Positions 33,923-44,677 of a stretch of DNA of 64,000 bases are shown here, in pieces. Made by a program: the position numbers and the translations under genes. Origin of the DNA: Pilasporangium apinafurcum. Its lineage: Eukaryota; Oomycota; Peronosporomycetes; Pythiales; Pythiaceae. Position 1 is the first letter of the stretch. The number at the start of each line of letters is the position of its first letter. Below the pieces are notes generated by a model. That model had not been told where the DNA came from and searched no databases. It worked only from the letters and a program-made list of their open reading frames with translations. The stretch covers positions 386,315 through 450,314 of the forward strand of contig BCKE01000015.1 of assembly GCA_001600495.1 (NCBI GenBank), in the 5' to 3' direction.

Positions 33923-35466
33923 CTATATCGGCATCAAGAAGAACACGATAATATCAATAAAGTCGGATCCGACGATTGTCGTCTCATAACATACCGTAGA
34001 GAGGCTATTTAACACGACAAAGACGACGATCGACAGACCAATAAATCGCATGAGCGTCCCGAAATCTACAGTTTTAAGCAGATAGTCAAGTATCGAGTAC
34101 CATTCGTGGTTGTGCTGCTTTCTTTTCGCTTTCTTCGACAACTTACCTGGCTTACTCTCTCCTGGAAATAACAACGATTGGAGCCCACGATAGAGTGCAT
34201 TCACTTGCTCCATCACATAACGCGCATCTAAGACAACTTGGGGCAAATGATCCTGGTATTCGGCCTATGATCACATAGAATACAATATCACAGAGAAAAT
34301 AACCACACCATGAATATCATCGCGTTGGCAACGTACCACCAATGTAATGAACGTCACTAGCGGTATCATCCATGCACAGACAGACAAAAAACCAGCCACA
34401 ATTTCTCGTGCTCGCCGGGCTGCGCATTCCCGCTCATCTTTTGCAAGCAACTCGCGCGTTCTCGTCAGTACAGCCTCACAATCTGTGTCAACTTGACTGA
34501 GATTGTCTTGCACCTTTTGGTGAATCGCTGTATCAATAGCTGCACAGACATCATGGAGCTGATTGACATCATTTTCATGGTTGATATTCATAGCTGCATG
34601 GTCAGGCAGCCAAATCGTAGGGATCTCAAGGCCATGCTGGTTGTTGATATTATCTTTGATGTTTTGCGTGATCTGTACCATTAGCTTCATCAGTTCCTTG
34701 GTGCTTGTGACGGTATCTGCCTTGGTCAAATAGTACCTAGCAAATGACGAAATCAATAGAGTAAAGCGATATTTGTCGGCCAATAATCTAAATCCACTCA
34801 CTTGAGTTTGTCAAAGTGTTTGGTATTCAGCTCCTTCACAACGCTCATCGTACGTGAGCATAGCGCTTGACCCATGGGATCCAAAAACACAAATATCAGA
34901 TCGCAATGGTCGGCAAACTCGACAATTGCATCATTCACATCGAATGGATACGCAATATTGCCATCCACTAATCCAGGTGAGTCAATAAAATCGACCATTG
35001 CGAACTCACGTTGCATGGAGTCACTCACACAAGTCTGGAGATTATCCACAAGTGGTTTGCCAAATTTCTGCTTCAGCAACTGCAAATACGGATAGAGCAT
35101 GACCGTTGAGTCACCCTTAATGGGTGCTAGTGTTTTCTTCGTGCCACTCGTGACGATTGTGAACCCCTGCGTCTCAATGGCCATACCCGTGCGCTGGATT
35201 TCGTCTCCAACGTACCAGTTGATGAAAGATGATTTACCGGCACTGTGGTTGCCGATCACAAGTACATTCACTTTCCGCCGCGGTGGATGGATCACCAGGT
35301 CCACGGATTGTGCGAGCATCGAGATTCCGTCGTTGACGTCTGTGTAGAGCGTATGGATATCTTTCATGATCTCCACGGCGTTGCGGTCAGATTTAGTACG
35401 CGATCCCTGAGTATTGACGGATGTCATGGCCGTAGTGGACACATTGGCGTTGGTCTTATGCAGCAT
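33923..35466 (-). CDS. EHD/dynamin-superfamily GTPase with C-terminal membrane helices
   Basis: Three exons (34802-35466, 34337-34736, 33923-34264), 468 residues, phases consistent, start at ATG 35466. GTPase motifs: P-loop GNHSAGKSS, then FTIVTSG in the switch region, IDSPGLVDG (G3) and TKAD (G4, restored across the first intron). FDPMGQALC is characteristic of the EHD/sarcalumenin-type branch. A first hydrophobic stretch is near residue 335-355 (AGFLSVCAWMIPLVTFITLV). Two more lie at the C-terminus (FIGLSIVVFVVLNSL, FIDIIVFFLMPI). No EH domain is present. It probably remodels or tethers an intracellular membrane by GTP-driven assembly. Animals and protists have such EHD-like membrane-anchored proteins; the substrate membrane is unknown. 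Confidence 0.8.
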
Positions 35467-35851
35467 GATGCACAAGGTGTTTTGATGCCCTCTTCAATAT
35501 TGGCAGACCTTTCGTCTACAGAACAAAATTTCTCTGTTGCCTGTCCCACTATCGTCAATTATTGTTCTCGCAAGCAATAAGTATTGTTGCCAGTATTTTT
35601 TGTCTGAAACAATAAATTACATATAAATAGTCACTATATAAGAAATCTCATAAATAAGGGAATTTTTTCAATATATTGAAATTGGGGACATTTACACACA
35701 ATAATTGTATATATTTCAGTACAGAGGATAATGCTGTATAGTGCCAGTAACTTTTGTCATATTAACCGGAGGAAAAATTTGTTTCAGATATGCAATTTCT
35801 GATACTATATAGAAATAGGTGTTTTTATATTTTAAAATAGAATCTTAATCT

Positions 35852-36310
35852 TTATTGCCCATTGATCTCACCGATGAGAAATATATCCTATTTGTAGGAT
35901 GCACTTTGACCTAATTTTTAAAGCAAATCGATCCCTATCGATAGAAGTAAAAACTCGTTTCGAATTCTCCACAATGATCTCTCTTTTTCTCAAGAACGGA
36001 TATGAGTTGATGACAGTGCATGCCCAAGGAGATCAAATGTGTGAAAAATCAAAGTGATTGTTCTGAAAGCGTAGCACGATAGTATTGGTGTGAAAGGAAG
36101 GCAAAGAGCATACATACAACTGCGAGGAACACTATACAACAAAGACTTGTTCTCAGAGTCTAGGCGTCGAAGATGTCTACTCTGTGACTGTAGTCTTAAT
36201 TAGCTTTTATTAGCTTTTGTTAGTCAAGTCGGACCCAAACTAACACATCAGGAGGTCCTCCCTGAGGTACTTTCGTATCTCATATGAACTCTTCGAGGTT
36301 GAAAAATCCA
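35852..36310 (+). mobile_element. Fanzor relic, copy B (internally deleted)
   Basis: The left end TATTGCCCATTGATCTCA (35853-35870) and right end GTACTTTCGTATCTCATATGA (near 36268-36288) are identical to copy A over 18 and 21 bases. In between it keeps the block around 35925-36010 (TCGTTTCGAATTCTC, AAGAACGGATATGA) shared with copies A and D. It also keeps the piece GTGTGAAAAATCAAAGTGAT (36038-36057), shared with copy D. The C-terminal coding end reads SRRRRCLLCD, with the first Cys of the pair changed to Arg. Most of the nuclease gene is deleted, which makes it a short non-autonomous or dead copy. The 3' part is the best preserved. Confidence 0.65.
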
Positions 36311-36465
36311 TCGGTGTTTATACTAATTAGCGTATATAGGGCTGATTTCTTGGGAACATCGTGGGTTCACTTTTCGTACTTAAGGGAAAGGTCGCTCTTT
36401 GGTAACAGACAAAGTTGACTGCAACAAGCTCCAGGAGCTCCAATACCATCATATCCATCATCGCA

Positions 36466-37878
36466 ATGGCTAAGGACGTGGGCAACGGGAAGAACGCGGC
36501 CGCCAGCGCAGATCCCTTCTACGTATTTAAAGAGTGCGTGCTTTCCTATTGCTTTGTTTGTTGTTTGAGTGCGTTTGCTGACCGACTGTGTATGAATTCT
36601 CTCCAACGCTGACGTGCCATTTCAATACAGTGAATTGGAGAGCAAGGTGTCGGCTGTGCATCAGAAATACGCCAAGTGGAAAACAGTGTTGGACGCGAAG
36701 GAGTCGTCACTGGCAAAGGAGTTACCTGCACTGACCACGCGTACGTGCTTGTCGCAATGCAAGTTAATTGTTGCTGACTTGGTGTTTAATTAGTTGCATG
36801 CGCATGATTGCTGTATTCCACAGAGATATCAAATGCAATCGGATCTGCGGAGAATTCACTAAAGTTCTTGGAACAAACTATTGTGATGGTGGAGGCGAAT
36901 CGCTCCAAGTTTGAACACATCGATAATGTACGATATCACATCATTATTGCTCTCTTCTCTAAGGTCCGTACTCACGATTTTTTGTATGCCTGTATGGACT
37001 ATTAGGCGGAAATTGCAAGTCGGAAAGCATTTGTCTCCGCAACTAGAAAGGTAAATCGATTATTGACTGAGCCTAAGTCGTATATTGCATTAAGATTAGG
37101 TTCTAACGTGTATTGCTGCTTTGAGTAGGATCTTCAAAAAGTCTCGAGTGAAATTTCCTCCGACACAGTGAAAGCACGCATCCGAAAGGAGGAGCAAAAG
37201 GTATACGACTGGGAAATAGTTTGACATCATGTCGACAAACATAGCTCAATTGGTTTTGTGTGGTATGATGTACAAACACAGTCGATCAAGCATCGAACGG
37301 CACCTCAAAAACCAACAAATAGAGAAGACGATAACGCTCGCTTTCTCATGGAGGAAAATGAACGGCAAAAGGTAGGTTTACATCAATCTCATTTCTATAT
37401 TGGTCAAAGCTGATAGTTGTATGTTATTGATAATTTGCTAGCAAATCATGAAAGAGCAAGATAAAGGACTGGAGGACCTGTCGAAAGCTGTGGGCGGTTT
37501 GAATCATATGGCGGTCGAAATCAATGACGAAGTCAAGAAGCAAAACCAGTGCGAATATTTCACCCAATTTGCTCTTGAGTGTGTTACAATCCTCTTCACG
37601 ATTGTTTTTTTTAGGATGATCGATGTCTTGACGGATGATGTGGTGGAAACCCAAGAACGGATGAATTTTGTCATGGACCGCATGAGCAAACTTCTGAAAA
37701 CCAAAGGTATGGGAATGCATCTGAGCTTTGCTTGCATTTTATGTGTTCTCACAGAAGCTGTAATGGGTTTGTGGAAAAATTATGTTGATGGCATTTTATA
37801 GATAAATGCCAGATTGGATTGATCATTTTCTTGATGCTAGTATTAGTTTGCATGGTGTTCTTGGTCATCTATACATAA
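36466..37878 (+). CDS. Qc-SNARE, syntaxin-6/Tlg1 type
   Basis: Nine exons: 36466-36533, 36631-36740, 36824-36927, 37006-37050, 37129-37200, 37282-37371, 37442-37548, 37615-37706, 37802-37878; 254 residues. The N-terminal DPFYVFKDELE and the helical region after it match the syntaxin-6 N-terminal domain. The SNARE helix follows (QDKGLEDLSKAVGGLNHMA ... VVETQERMNFVMDRMSKLL) with a central-layer glutamine in the Q-SNARE position. A single C-terminal membrane anchor (IGLIIFLMLVLVCMVFLVIY) ends at the stop. Syntaxin 6 acts in fusion of endosome-derived vesicles with the trans-Golgi network. The splice joins restore all SNARE heptads, which supports the exon model. Confidence 0.9.
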
Positions 37879-38182
37879 CGCAGTAGAACACATAGACACA
37901 AGAGAAGCAAAATTCACACACTAGTAAGTAGTATTTAGTTTAACGTTCAAATACTTGGCAAGATGCCGAACATAGATTTGAGGATTCCTTTCTGTCTTCT
38001 TTCAGTAGTATATGGCTTTCGTTAGCTGACGCACAGCCATTGTTTGGTGTATGTGTATATTTGTAACACAGGAAAATGACTAGAGGATCAACAGAATCAA
38101 ACATTTATTTGTGTATTGTTTGCTTCGACTTGATTGCCGGCATTGCTTTGTGTGGTTTGGTTTTTTGTCTGGGTGGATGGCT
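37879..38182. other. Short intergenic region, no gene seen
   Basis: It separates the stops of the syntaxin and Cys-rich protein genes, which face each other. No coding or RNA feature recognised. Confidence 0.4.
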
Positions 38183-39400
38183 CTAATAACTACATGTATC
38201 TTGCTGCTTGGACTGCATACTATTACTATTTTTCTCTATACTGGGTGGATAATACGGCAGCAACGTTGCCACTTCAAATGGCCTCTGCGGTGGATGATGC
38301 GGAAGCAACGACGTTGGTAACGAGGCCAGTGCGGCCGCAGCCGCAGCGGACGAACGGACGGATACCGAGGATTCCTGGTGTTTGGCCTTGGTGGTGGTGG
38401 AGGAGGAGCTACCCTTAGTGATGATAGTGGCAGAGACGGAGGAGGAGATCCCAGATGGGAGCGGAGAGGACGTGGCCGACGAAGTTGTAGATACTGTGAG
38501 CTGCTGCCGTTGTACCTTCTTCTTACGGTCGAGTTTACGCTGGTTGGCGTTGGCGCGGAGACGATGGTAATTACAGAGATTATGGTAATCACCACAGGAT
38601 TTCAGCGCACGCGCATTATTGCACTTCCCCGTACGATACTTGCATTTCAACTCAGCCGGAGTGATACCTGCTGCGGTGGCATTAGCTCCTGCAACCGCTG
38701 AGTGCGTAGAGGAAGACACAGCCGCAGGACTCTGTGTTGGTGCACCCTGCTGGTGCTGTTGTTGCTGCTGAGGGGATTCAAAGACGTCACGAAAACTCGG
38801 TAACCTAGCTTCCAGCTCGTTCGATGCATCGTCGGCTGGCGGAGGGTGCTGTGTTTTCCTCTTCTTCAGAGTCACGAGCAGTGATTTCATCGAGATGTTG
38901 CCATCAGCACCAACTTCCCATTGGTGCTCGTTATCGCCGTGCTCTACTTTCATAAGCTTCAGGTCATCACTACCGTTGGCGGCAGAAACTGCTTGAGCGT
39001 TGTTTACATATACCTCCATGGACAAACATGCGCTATTCTGCTCCGGATCACGGATACTGAGGTTCCTTGCCGACATATTTCCTCTCCTTCGGGCGAGTAA
39101 ATTGGCTTTGACCTGCAACAATGGGTGGACCCCACCGCTTGGTGCCGCTGTTGCCTGTGGAATGGCTCCATGCGAACCGGTTCCGCTCCTCTCCTCTCCA
39201 CTGTTCCATCGTTGTTCGCTCTCTCCCCCTATGTTACGTTCACTGACGTTACTATGACACGTATCCTCATGATATGAGGAATAGTGAAGCGAATCAGATG
39301 TACTGTCGTCGACCGAGAGGAGCATTTTCTTTGGGTTGCTCAAATTGACAAGTGCGATCGCTTCCTCTTCAAGCGTTCGCCGTGCTTCGTCGTCCAACAT
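38183..39400 (-). CDS. Nuclear-type protein with a compact Cys/His motif
   Basis: Single-exon protein of 405 residues; start placed at ATG 39400 because the codon further upstream in frame is GTG. The only ordered-looking part is near residues 265-310. There CKYRTGKCNNARALKSCGDY is followed by NLCNYHRLRANANQRKLDRK. This gives a C-x6-C-x8-C-x6-C-x2-H zinc-binding candidate followed by a basic helix. The rest is low complexity: a Gln run (PQQQQQHQQG), Ser/Thr-rich tracts and a poly-Ala stretch (RSSAAAAAALAS). Such small Cys/His-plus-basic modules with the LC-x2-HR-x-KAN-like core occur in oomycete nuclear proteins. DNA or RNA binding is inferred, not shown. Confidence 0.7.
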   Translation of the reverse strand: MLDDEARRTLEEEAIALVNLSNPKKMLLSVDDSTSDSLHYSSYHEDTCHSNVSERNIGGESEQRWNSGEERSGTGSHGAIPQATAAPSGGVHPLLQVKANLLARRRGNMSARNLSIRDPEQNSACLSMEVYVNNAQAVSAANGSDDLKLMKVEHGDNEHQWEVGADGNISMKSLLVTLKKRKTQHPPPADDASNELEARLPSFRDVFESPQQQQQHQQGAPTQSPAAVSSSTHSAVAGANATAAGITPAELKCKYRTGKCNNARALKSCGDYHNLCNYHRLRANANQRKLDRKKKVQRQQLTVSTTSSATSSPLPSGISSSVSATIITKGSSSSTTTKAKHQESSVSVRSSAAAAAALASLPTSLLPHHPPQRPFEVATLLPYYPPSIEKNSNSMQSKQQDTCSY

Positions 39401-40249
39401 ACTGGTGTTATAAGTGGTGGTCACGAGTTAAGTACCGACACGGTGTGGTAGTGGATGGTGTGGATCTCTCCTTTGTCGCGGTCTGTGTCTCGGCGAACGT
39501 GCGCGATTGCGTTTGTGCGTGTGTTTGTGGGCCGCGAGCGGATGCTGTGGTTCGTTTGTGTTCTGAGTCTGAGTGGTGGTGTGGGTGTGGTGGGGTTCGC
39601 CTGGTCTCTGTCCTGCGCAAGCGTTTTTATTGGTGGAGGGGTATCGGATCTGGTTCCAACTAATGTTGAATTTCCGGACGAAGAGGAGGATCTCTGCGAT
39701 ATAAATTGGAGGAGCAGAGGGGAGGGAATGAAATGTTGAGATTTCCCTCTTCACGGAGCCGCTTCAATATACGACTAGGAATACGCGTCTTCTTGGAAAC
39801 GAACGGTGACTGGAACGCGCAAAATGACCAATGAACTGGTCTCTACTTGTAATTGATTCGGATTCTTTCCATTTGTGTTTTTGTGTTTTATTATTATTGT
39901 TATTATTATTGGTAGAAGGAGACGAAAACGTTAACTGTTGCAACTGAATCAAGGCTCTTACTCCCGGTTTTGCGAATGCTCGGCTGCTCGACTCAGAAAT
40001 GTGCCGAAGAATAACGAGCTGTAATCAGTAGCGTCTCATAAAGAAACAAACTTCTACCCCCACGACCATTTGCCTGTCCCTTTGCGTAAAGGACGCTTTT
40101 TATCCCCTTAATTCTTCACGGGCTACTAATTTAGTTAAGAAAAAAGTATGGACAAAACAATGGAAAGATCGCAAAATTCAAGGCGCAAGGTGCTTGGCGT
40201 CGTCGAATCTTTTTCAGATTTTCTTTCCTGTGTAGTGCTTACATCTGGA
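39401..40249. other. Region upstream of the Cys-rich gene, with microsatellite
   Basis: Contains the promoter and 5' leader of the minus-strand Cys-rich protein gene, a GT-rich stretch on the plus strand (39480-39620) and an ATT/GTT trinucleotide run at 39888-39910. No gene seen. Confidence 0.4.
39888..39910 (+). repeat. (TTA)n-type microsatellite
   Basis: An interrupted run of ATT trinucleotides with one GTT. Confidence 0.6.
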
Positions 40250-40970
40250 TTATCGAGTGATAGACTCTGATAACAGTTTACGTAAAAGCAGCATAACCTG
40301 GAAACCCGCTACAACTCGTCCAGTACAAGATCATTCAGGAGAAAAACAAAAAACAGGCCGTTTCGAGAAACACACAGTTCCTCCCTCCACTCTTTGAGAT
40401 TGTGGTCCACTTGACTACTGTAGATTCTTGCGTGCCACAATCTCAAGGCAAATGGCGTGTTAAACCAGTAGCTTTTTGGTCCTATTTAGCTAAGTCAACT
40501 TTGATGCTTTCCAGGATATTTCGGTTTCTCCAAGAATGAAGGCATTACAATCAAAGAGCAACTTCCGACACTCGAGAAGATCACTGCTATGTCTGCATTC
40601 CAATGTTGAAAGAATTCCGGTAGACAGACTCCATCTGAACGTGTGTAATCAACCTCGACGTCTGTAGCTTCATCACGCTGTACGACCTTCATGGCATGAC
40701 GTCAAGTGTGGGACAATCAGTACGCGATGAAGTACCAGAAAATTTTGGGCTGTCCGCACTGTAAATTCGTCCTTGACAGAGATGTCAACACTGCTAGAAA
40801 CATTTCGCTCAAGAATGAATACTTACTCATCGAGTCCAGATGTCGAAGATGTCTATTCCGCGGTCGTCTGGTCTTAGCTAGCTTTTGCTAGTCAAATCAG
40901 ACCCAAAGAAAAAAAGGAGATCCTTCCTGAGTTACTCGTATTTCGGTATCTCACATGATTTCTTGAGACT
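40250..40970 (+). mobile_element. Fanzor relic, copy C, with zinc ribbon and RuvC III motif
   Basis: It retains the diagnostic C-terminus: CPHCKFVLDRDVNTARNIS at 40751-40807, the zinc-ribbon Cys pair and DRDVNxARN motif of OrfB/TnpB/Fanzor (catalytic RuvC III Asp present). Just before it, in another frame, SVRDEVPENF is the usual lead into the ribbon. Upstream frames read FLPPLFEI (RuvC II region, Glu kept) near 40390 and a decayed WSHY-like helix near 40470. There are several stops and frameshifts. The ORF ends SFC-stop as in copy A. The right end (40905-40970) resembles copies A and B and is closest to copy D. The left end is not recognisable, so the start is approximate. Inactive. Confidence 0.72.
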
Positions 40971-41019
40971 AAGAGCATAATTTTGCTTGGTTTTAGGATA
41001 ATTGTTCAATTATAAATAG

Positions 41020-41640
41020 TTTTGAGAGTTAATCTCAAGAGATGAGATACCGAAATACAAGTAACTCAGGAAGGACCTCTGTTTCTTGTTTGGCTCCGAC
41101 TCAACCAACAGAAGCTAAGACTAGACTAGATAACTGCGGAATAGTCATTTCGGACTCCTGGACTCGATGAGTCCAAGCGAGTAAGTGTTTGCCAAAAGAT
41201 TCCATAAAATAACTGCCACCAATTCTTGGTTTAAAGTTTGAAGATGCAACTCTCTAATGCTAATGGCGAACAGTGGCTGATTAAACGCCTGTGTACGACT
41301 CAACAGTGTATCGGCGGTAATACCACAGGCATGGACGCATTCAAGACTCCAGCTGCCCCATATAATATCGTATGTGTGATCTTTACCTTCCTTTCGTATC
41401 GACACTACCGCGCTACGCTTTCTTGACAATCACTTTGATTTTCTACGCACTCGATCTCTTCGAGCATGCATTGCCATCGCTTCATATCCGTTCTTAAAAA
41501 AAAGGATAGCGAAGAAAAAAGTTCGTTACAGAGAATTCGAAACGAATTTCTGCTTCTATCGATGTGGATCTGCTCGCTTTAAAAAATACGTCAAAGTGTA
41601 TCTTAGAGGTAGGAGAAATGGAGAATACAGGGCAAGCAAT
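41020..41640 (-). mobile_element. Fanzor relic, copy D (inverted, internally deleted)
   Basis: Read on the minus strand, it begins with the CTCCTACCTCTAAGATAC block (near 41620) shared with copy A. It continues through GAATTCTCTGTAACGAAC and AAGAACGGATATGAAG, also shared with A and B. It ends with GAGTTACTTGTATTTCGGTA (near 41050), the same right end as copy C. Its right end faces that of copy C across roughly 70 bases, so C and D form a large imperfect inverted repeat. A 94-codon open frame remains inside (41145-41429) but lacks the zinc ribbon and DRD motif. It is a short dead or non-autonomous derivative. Confidence 0.62.
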
Positions 41641-42372
41641 TATATTGGACCAAGATTCCATTCGAATGCAGATTCGCTTTGACTTGCCAATGAAAGTGAA
41701 TGAACACAATGGATTTTATCTTGCCCACTGATTATGATCCATATCCAATCGAATGCGGCAACTCTAGTAGTCAGATCCGACTCCTTCACTCCCACTCGCC
41801 TCGTTTTTTTTCGTTTTTTTCTGAGGTTTGATCCGCTTGCTCGTTTGAGAACCACCAATTTGTTCCTCAGACCTAGTTAATTTCTTCCAGCTTCAACGTC
41901 GTCAGTGCTACTCCTCGTTAGTTTCGACAGGATATGATCATGATTCGTCTACAAATGCTATGAATGGGAAAGATGGGCAACTGACGTGAGTTTATGAGTA
42001 TGCAATGTCTGACATGCCTTCGAATTTCGGAGCCAAGGTATGCAAGCGACAGTAGATTATCAGACAGCTTGTATGATAAACATACAATCGACAAGATTCT
42101 CGAACTCGAGATCGAACACGAAGAAAGAGCTCAATCTGTTGGGAGTTTCTCGCCTGGGACGTAGCCATTCATTCCACACAAAATTGAACACATGAGGAAT
42201 ATGCCCTTCCTCCAACGGCCGCTTGCACTTCGGAGATCGCTTCGATCCCGCCGTTAACATTACCTCGTCCCTGATGTTCACGAAGAGCAAGCTTCAGACC
42301 TCGCTCATCCATGGGCCAGTGGGAAAATAGCAACGAAACTAGCAATTCAGCGAAAGCAAAAACTGAACAAAT
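41641..42372 (+). promoter_or_regulatory. Upstream region of the second HSP70 gene
   Basis: About 730 bases with no gene. One minimal heat-shock-element-like pair, TTCTCGAA, is at 42097-42104 and an imperfect TTCGAATTTC lies near 42018. Two units are weak evidence for heat-shock-factor binding, since functional elements normally need three. Confidence 0.3.
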
Positions 42373-44340
42373 ATGAGCGAAGAGAAATCGGTGACGGGGC
42401 AAAGTGTGGGCATCGATCTTGGGACAACCTACTCGTGCGTTGGTGTGTGGCAACACGACCGCGTCGAGATCATCGCCAATGATCAGGGCAACCGCACTAC
42501 TCCCTCTTACGTGGCATTTACCGACTCAGAGCGATTGATTGGTGATGCGGCTAAGAATCAGGTCGCCATGAACGCGCACAACACGGTCTTTGACGCCAAG
42601 CGACTTATTGGCCGCAAATTTAGCGACCCAGAAGTACAATCGGATATTCGACATTGGTCATTCAAGGTCACCGGCGGTCCTGGCGACAAGCCACTAATCG
42701 TTGTAAGCTATAAAGGTGAAGAAAAAACGTTCACGCCGGAAGAAATCTCGTCAATGGTGCTAACCAAGATGCGTGAGATCGCCGAGGCCTATATCGGCAA
42801 GCAGGTTAAGAACGCTGTGATCACCGTGCCGGCGTATTTTAATGACTCGCAGCGACAAGCCACTAAGGATGCTGGGGTCATCGCTGGCTTGAATGTGTTG
42901 CGTATGATCAACGAGCCGACCGCAGCAGCGATCGCGTATGGATTGGACAAGAAAGGTGGTGAACACAACGTCTTGATCTTTGACTTGGGAGGTGGTACTT
43001 TTGATGTGTCACTTTTGACAATCGAAGAGGGCATATTTGAGGTCAAAGCCACTGCGGGCGATACCCATTTGGGTGGTGAAGACTTTGACAATCGACTCGT
43101 CGAGTATTTCGCCAGCGAGTTTAAGCGCAAGTACAAAAAGGATTTGTCGACTGCTCAACGATCGTTACGTCGGCTACGAACTTCTTGTGAGCGTGCCAAG
43201 CGCACAGTGAGCTCATCGGCCCAGGCATACATTGAAATTGACTCTTTGTACGAAGGAATTGACTTTAACTCAACTATTACGCGTGCACGATTTGAGGATT
43301 TATGTGCTGATTTGTTCCGTAAAACAATGGAGCCGGTCGAGCGTGTGCTTCGAGACGCTAAGCTCTCGAAACGAGAGGTCAACGAGGTCGTGCTGGTCGG
43401 TGGGTCGACTCGGATCCCAAAAATTCAGCATCTGCTGTCGGATCTTTTCAATGGTAAAGAACTCTACAAGTCGATCAACCCCGATGAAGCAGTCGCGTTT
43501 GGCGCGACCGTACAAGCCGCAATCCTCAGTGGTTCCGACAAATCGTCCAAGCTCCAGGATTTGCTGTTGCTGGATGTCGCACCACTTTCATTGGGACTGG
43601 AAACAGCGGGTGGCGTGATGACGACACTGATCCCACGCAACACAACAGTCCCAACGAAGAAGACGCAGACGTTTTCGACGTATGCGGACAAACAACCGGG
43701 CGTGCTCATTCAAGTGTTTGAAGGGGAGCGCGCAATGACACGGGATAACCATTCGCTGGGCAAATTCAACTTAGACGGAATCCCGCCGATGCCACGTGGT
43801 GTGCCACAGATCGATGTGACATTTGACATTGACGCGAATGGGATCTTGAATGTGTCGGCGGTCGAGAAATCGACGGGCAAAGAAAACAAGATCACAATTA
43901 CGAACGACAAAGGTCGACTTTCCCAGGAAGAGATTGATCGCATGATCGCCGACGCCGAGAAGTACAAGGATGCCGACGAACGCAATAAATTGCGAGTCGA
44001 GTCCAGGAATGCGCTCGAAAACTACACGTACTCGTTACGCAACACGATCCAGGATGAGAAGATCCAGTCTAAAATCGACCCCGCAGACAAGAAGATGCTG
44101 GAAGACAAGATCAGCGAGGTCTTGGACTGGATGGATCAGAATCAGTCGGCGACAAAAGAGGAGTTTGATGCTCAGCAAAAAGAATTGGAGAGTATGGCGA
44201 ACCGGAGCTTGCAAAACTTGTACTCGACAAATCCGAATATGGCTGGTGCTGCTAGTGGTGGTTTCCCTGGTGCTGGAGCGACTGGTGATGGAGGTGATAC
44301 TGGTGGCGAAAAAGGACCAAAGATTGAGGAAGTGGACTGA
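42373..44340 (+). CDS. HSP70: Cytosolic heat-shock protein 70, second copy
   Basis: Single-exon protein of 655 residues, the same length as the copy at 30919-32886 and very similar. It has [43 protein letters not shown] and the terminal EEVD. It differs in the N-terminal residues and has a shorter GGFPGAG-type linker. Codon choice is more relaxed than in the first copy, with more synonymous variation, so the antisense strand is broken by many stops. Together with HSE-like bases upstream this suggests a stress-inducible paralogue, but induction is not shown by the sequence. Confidence 0.97.
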   Translation: MSEEKSVTGQSVGIDLGTTYSCVGVWQHDRVEIIANDQGNRTTPSYVAFTDSERLIGDAAKNQVAMNAHNTVFDAKRLIGRKFSDPEVQSDIRHWSFKVTGGPGDKPLIVVSYKGEEKTFTPEEISSMVLTKMREIAEAYIGKQVKNAVITVPAYFNDSQRQATKDAGVIAGLNVLRMINEPTAAAIAYGLDKKGGEHNVLIFDLGGGTFDVSLLTIEEGIFEVKATAGDTHLGGEDFDNRLVEYFASEFKRKYKKDLSTAQRSLRRLRTSCERAKRTVSSSAQAYIEIDSLYEGIDFNSTITRARFEDLCADLFRKTMEPVERVLRDAKLSKREVNEVVLVGGSTRIPKIQHLLSDLFNGKELYKSINPDEAVAFGATVQAAILSGSDKSSKLQDLLLLDVAPLSLGLETAGGVMTTLIPRNTTVPTKKTQTFSTYADKQPGVLIQVFEGERAMTRDNHSLGKFNLDGIPPMPRGVPQIDVTFDIDANGILNVSAVEKSTGKENKITITNDKGRLSQEEIDRMIADAEKYKDADERNKLRVESRNALENYTYSLRNTIQDEKIQSKIDPADKKMLEDKISEVLDWMDQNQSATKEEFDAQQKELESMANRSLQNLYSTNPNMAGAASGGFPGAGATGDGGDTGGEKGPKIEEVD

Positions 44341-44677
44341 GTTTGATGACGTTCATGATGAACCCGGATGGTTAAAAGCTTTTATTATTCTGATTTTTGT
44401 ATGTGTCGATGCCGATCTTGTGCGAGGTATAGGAAAAAGAACAAACGAACAGAATGAGATCGCTGAGGATGGCTCAGGGTAAATAAAATTTGCAATCAGT
44501 ATTTGCGCTTAAAAGCGGCGTCTATGTTGTTGATCATTTGTAAGCACTGCTTCAGTAGATTCGAATGAATGAGGTAAATGCGTATTTGAGAAAGACTTTT
44601 TCCAAACAACGCGACTGTTCCTTCATTGAACGGCATGTAACAAGATTGACCTGTGTACAAATTCAACCGGCGCCAGC
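44341..44677. other. Intergenic region, no gene seen
   Basis: It carries the 3' end of HSP70 and the promoter of the kinase gene. Only short frames are present. Confidence 0.4.
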
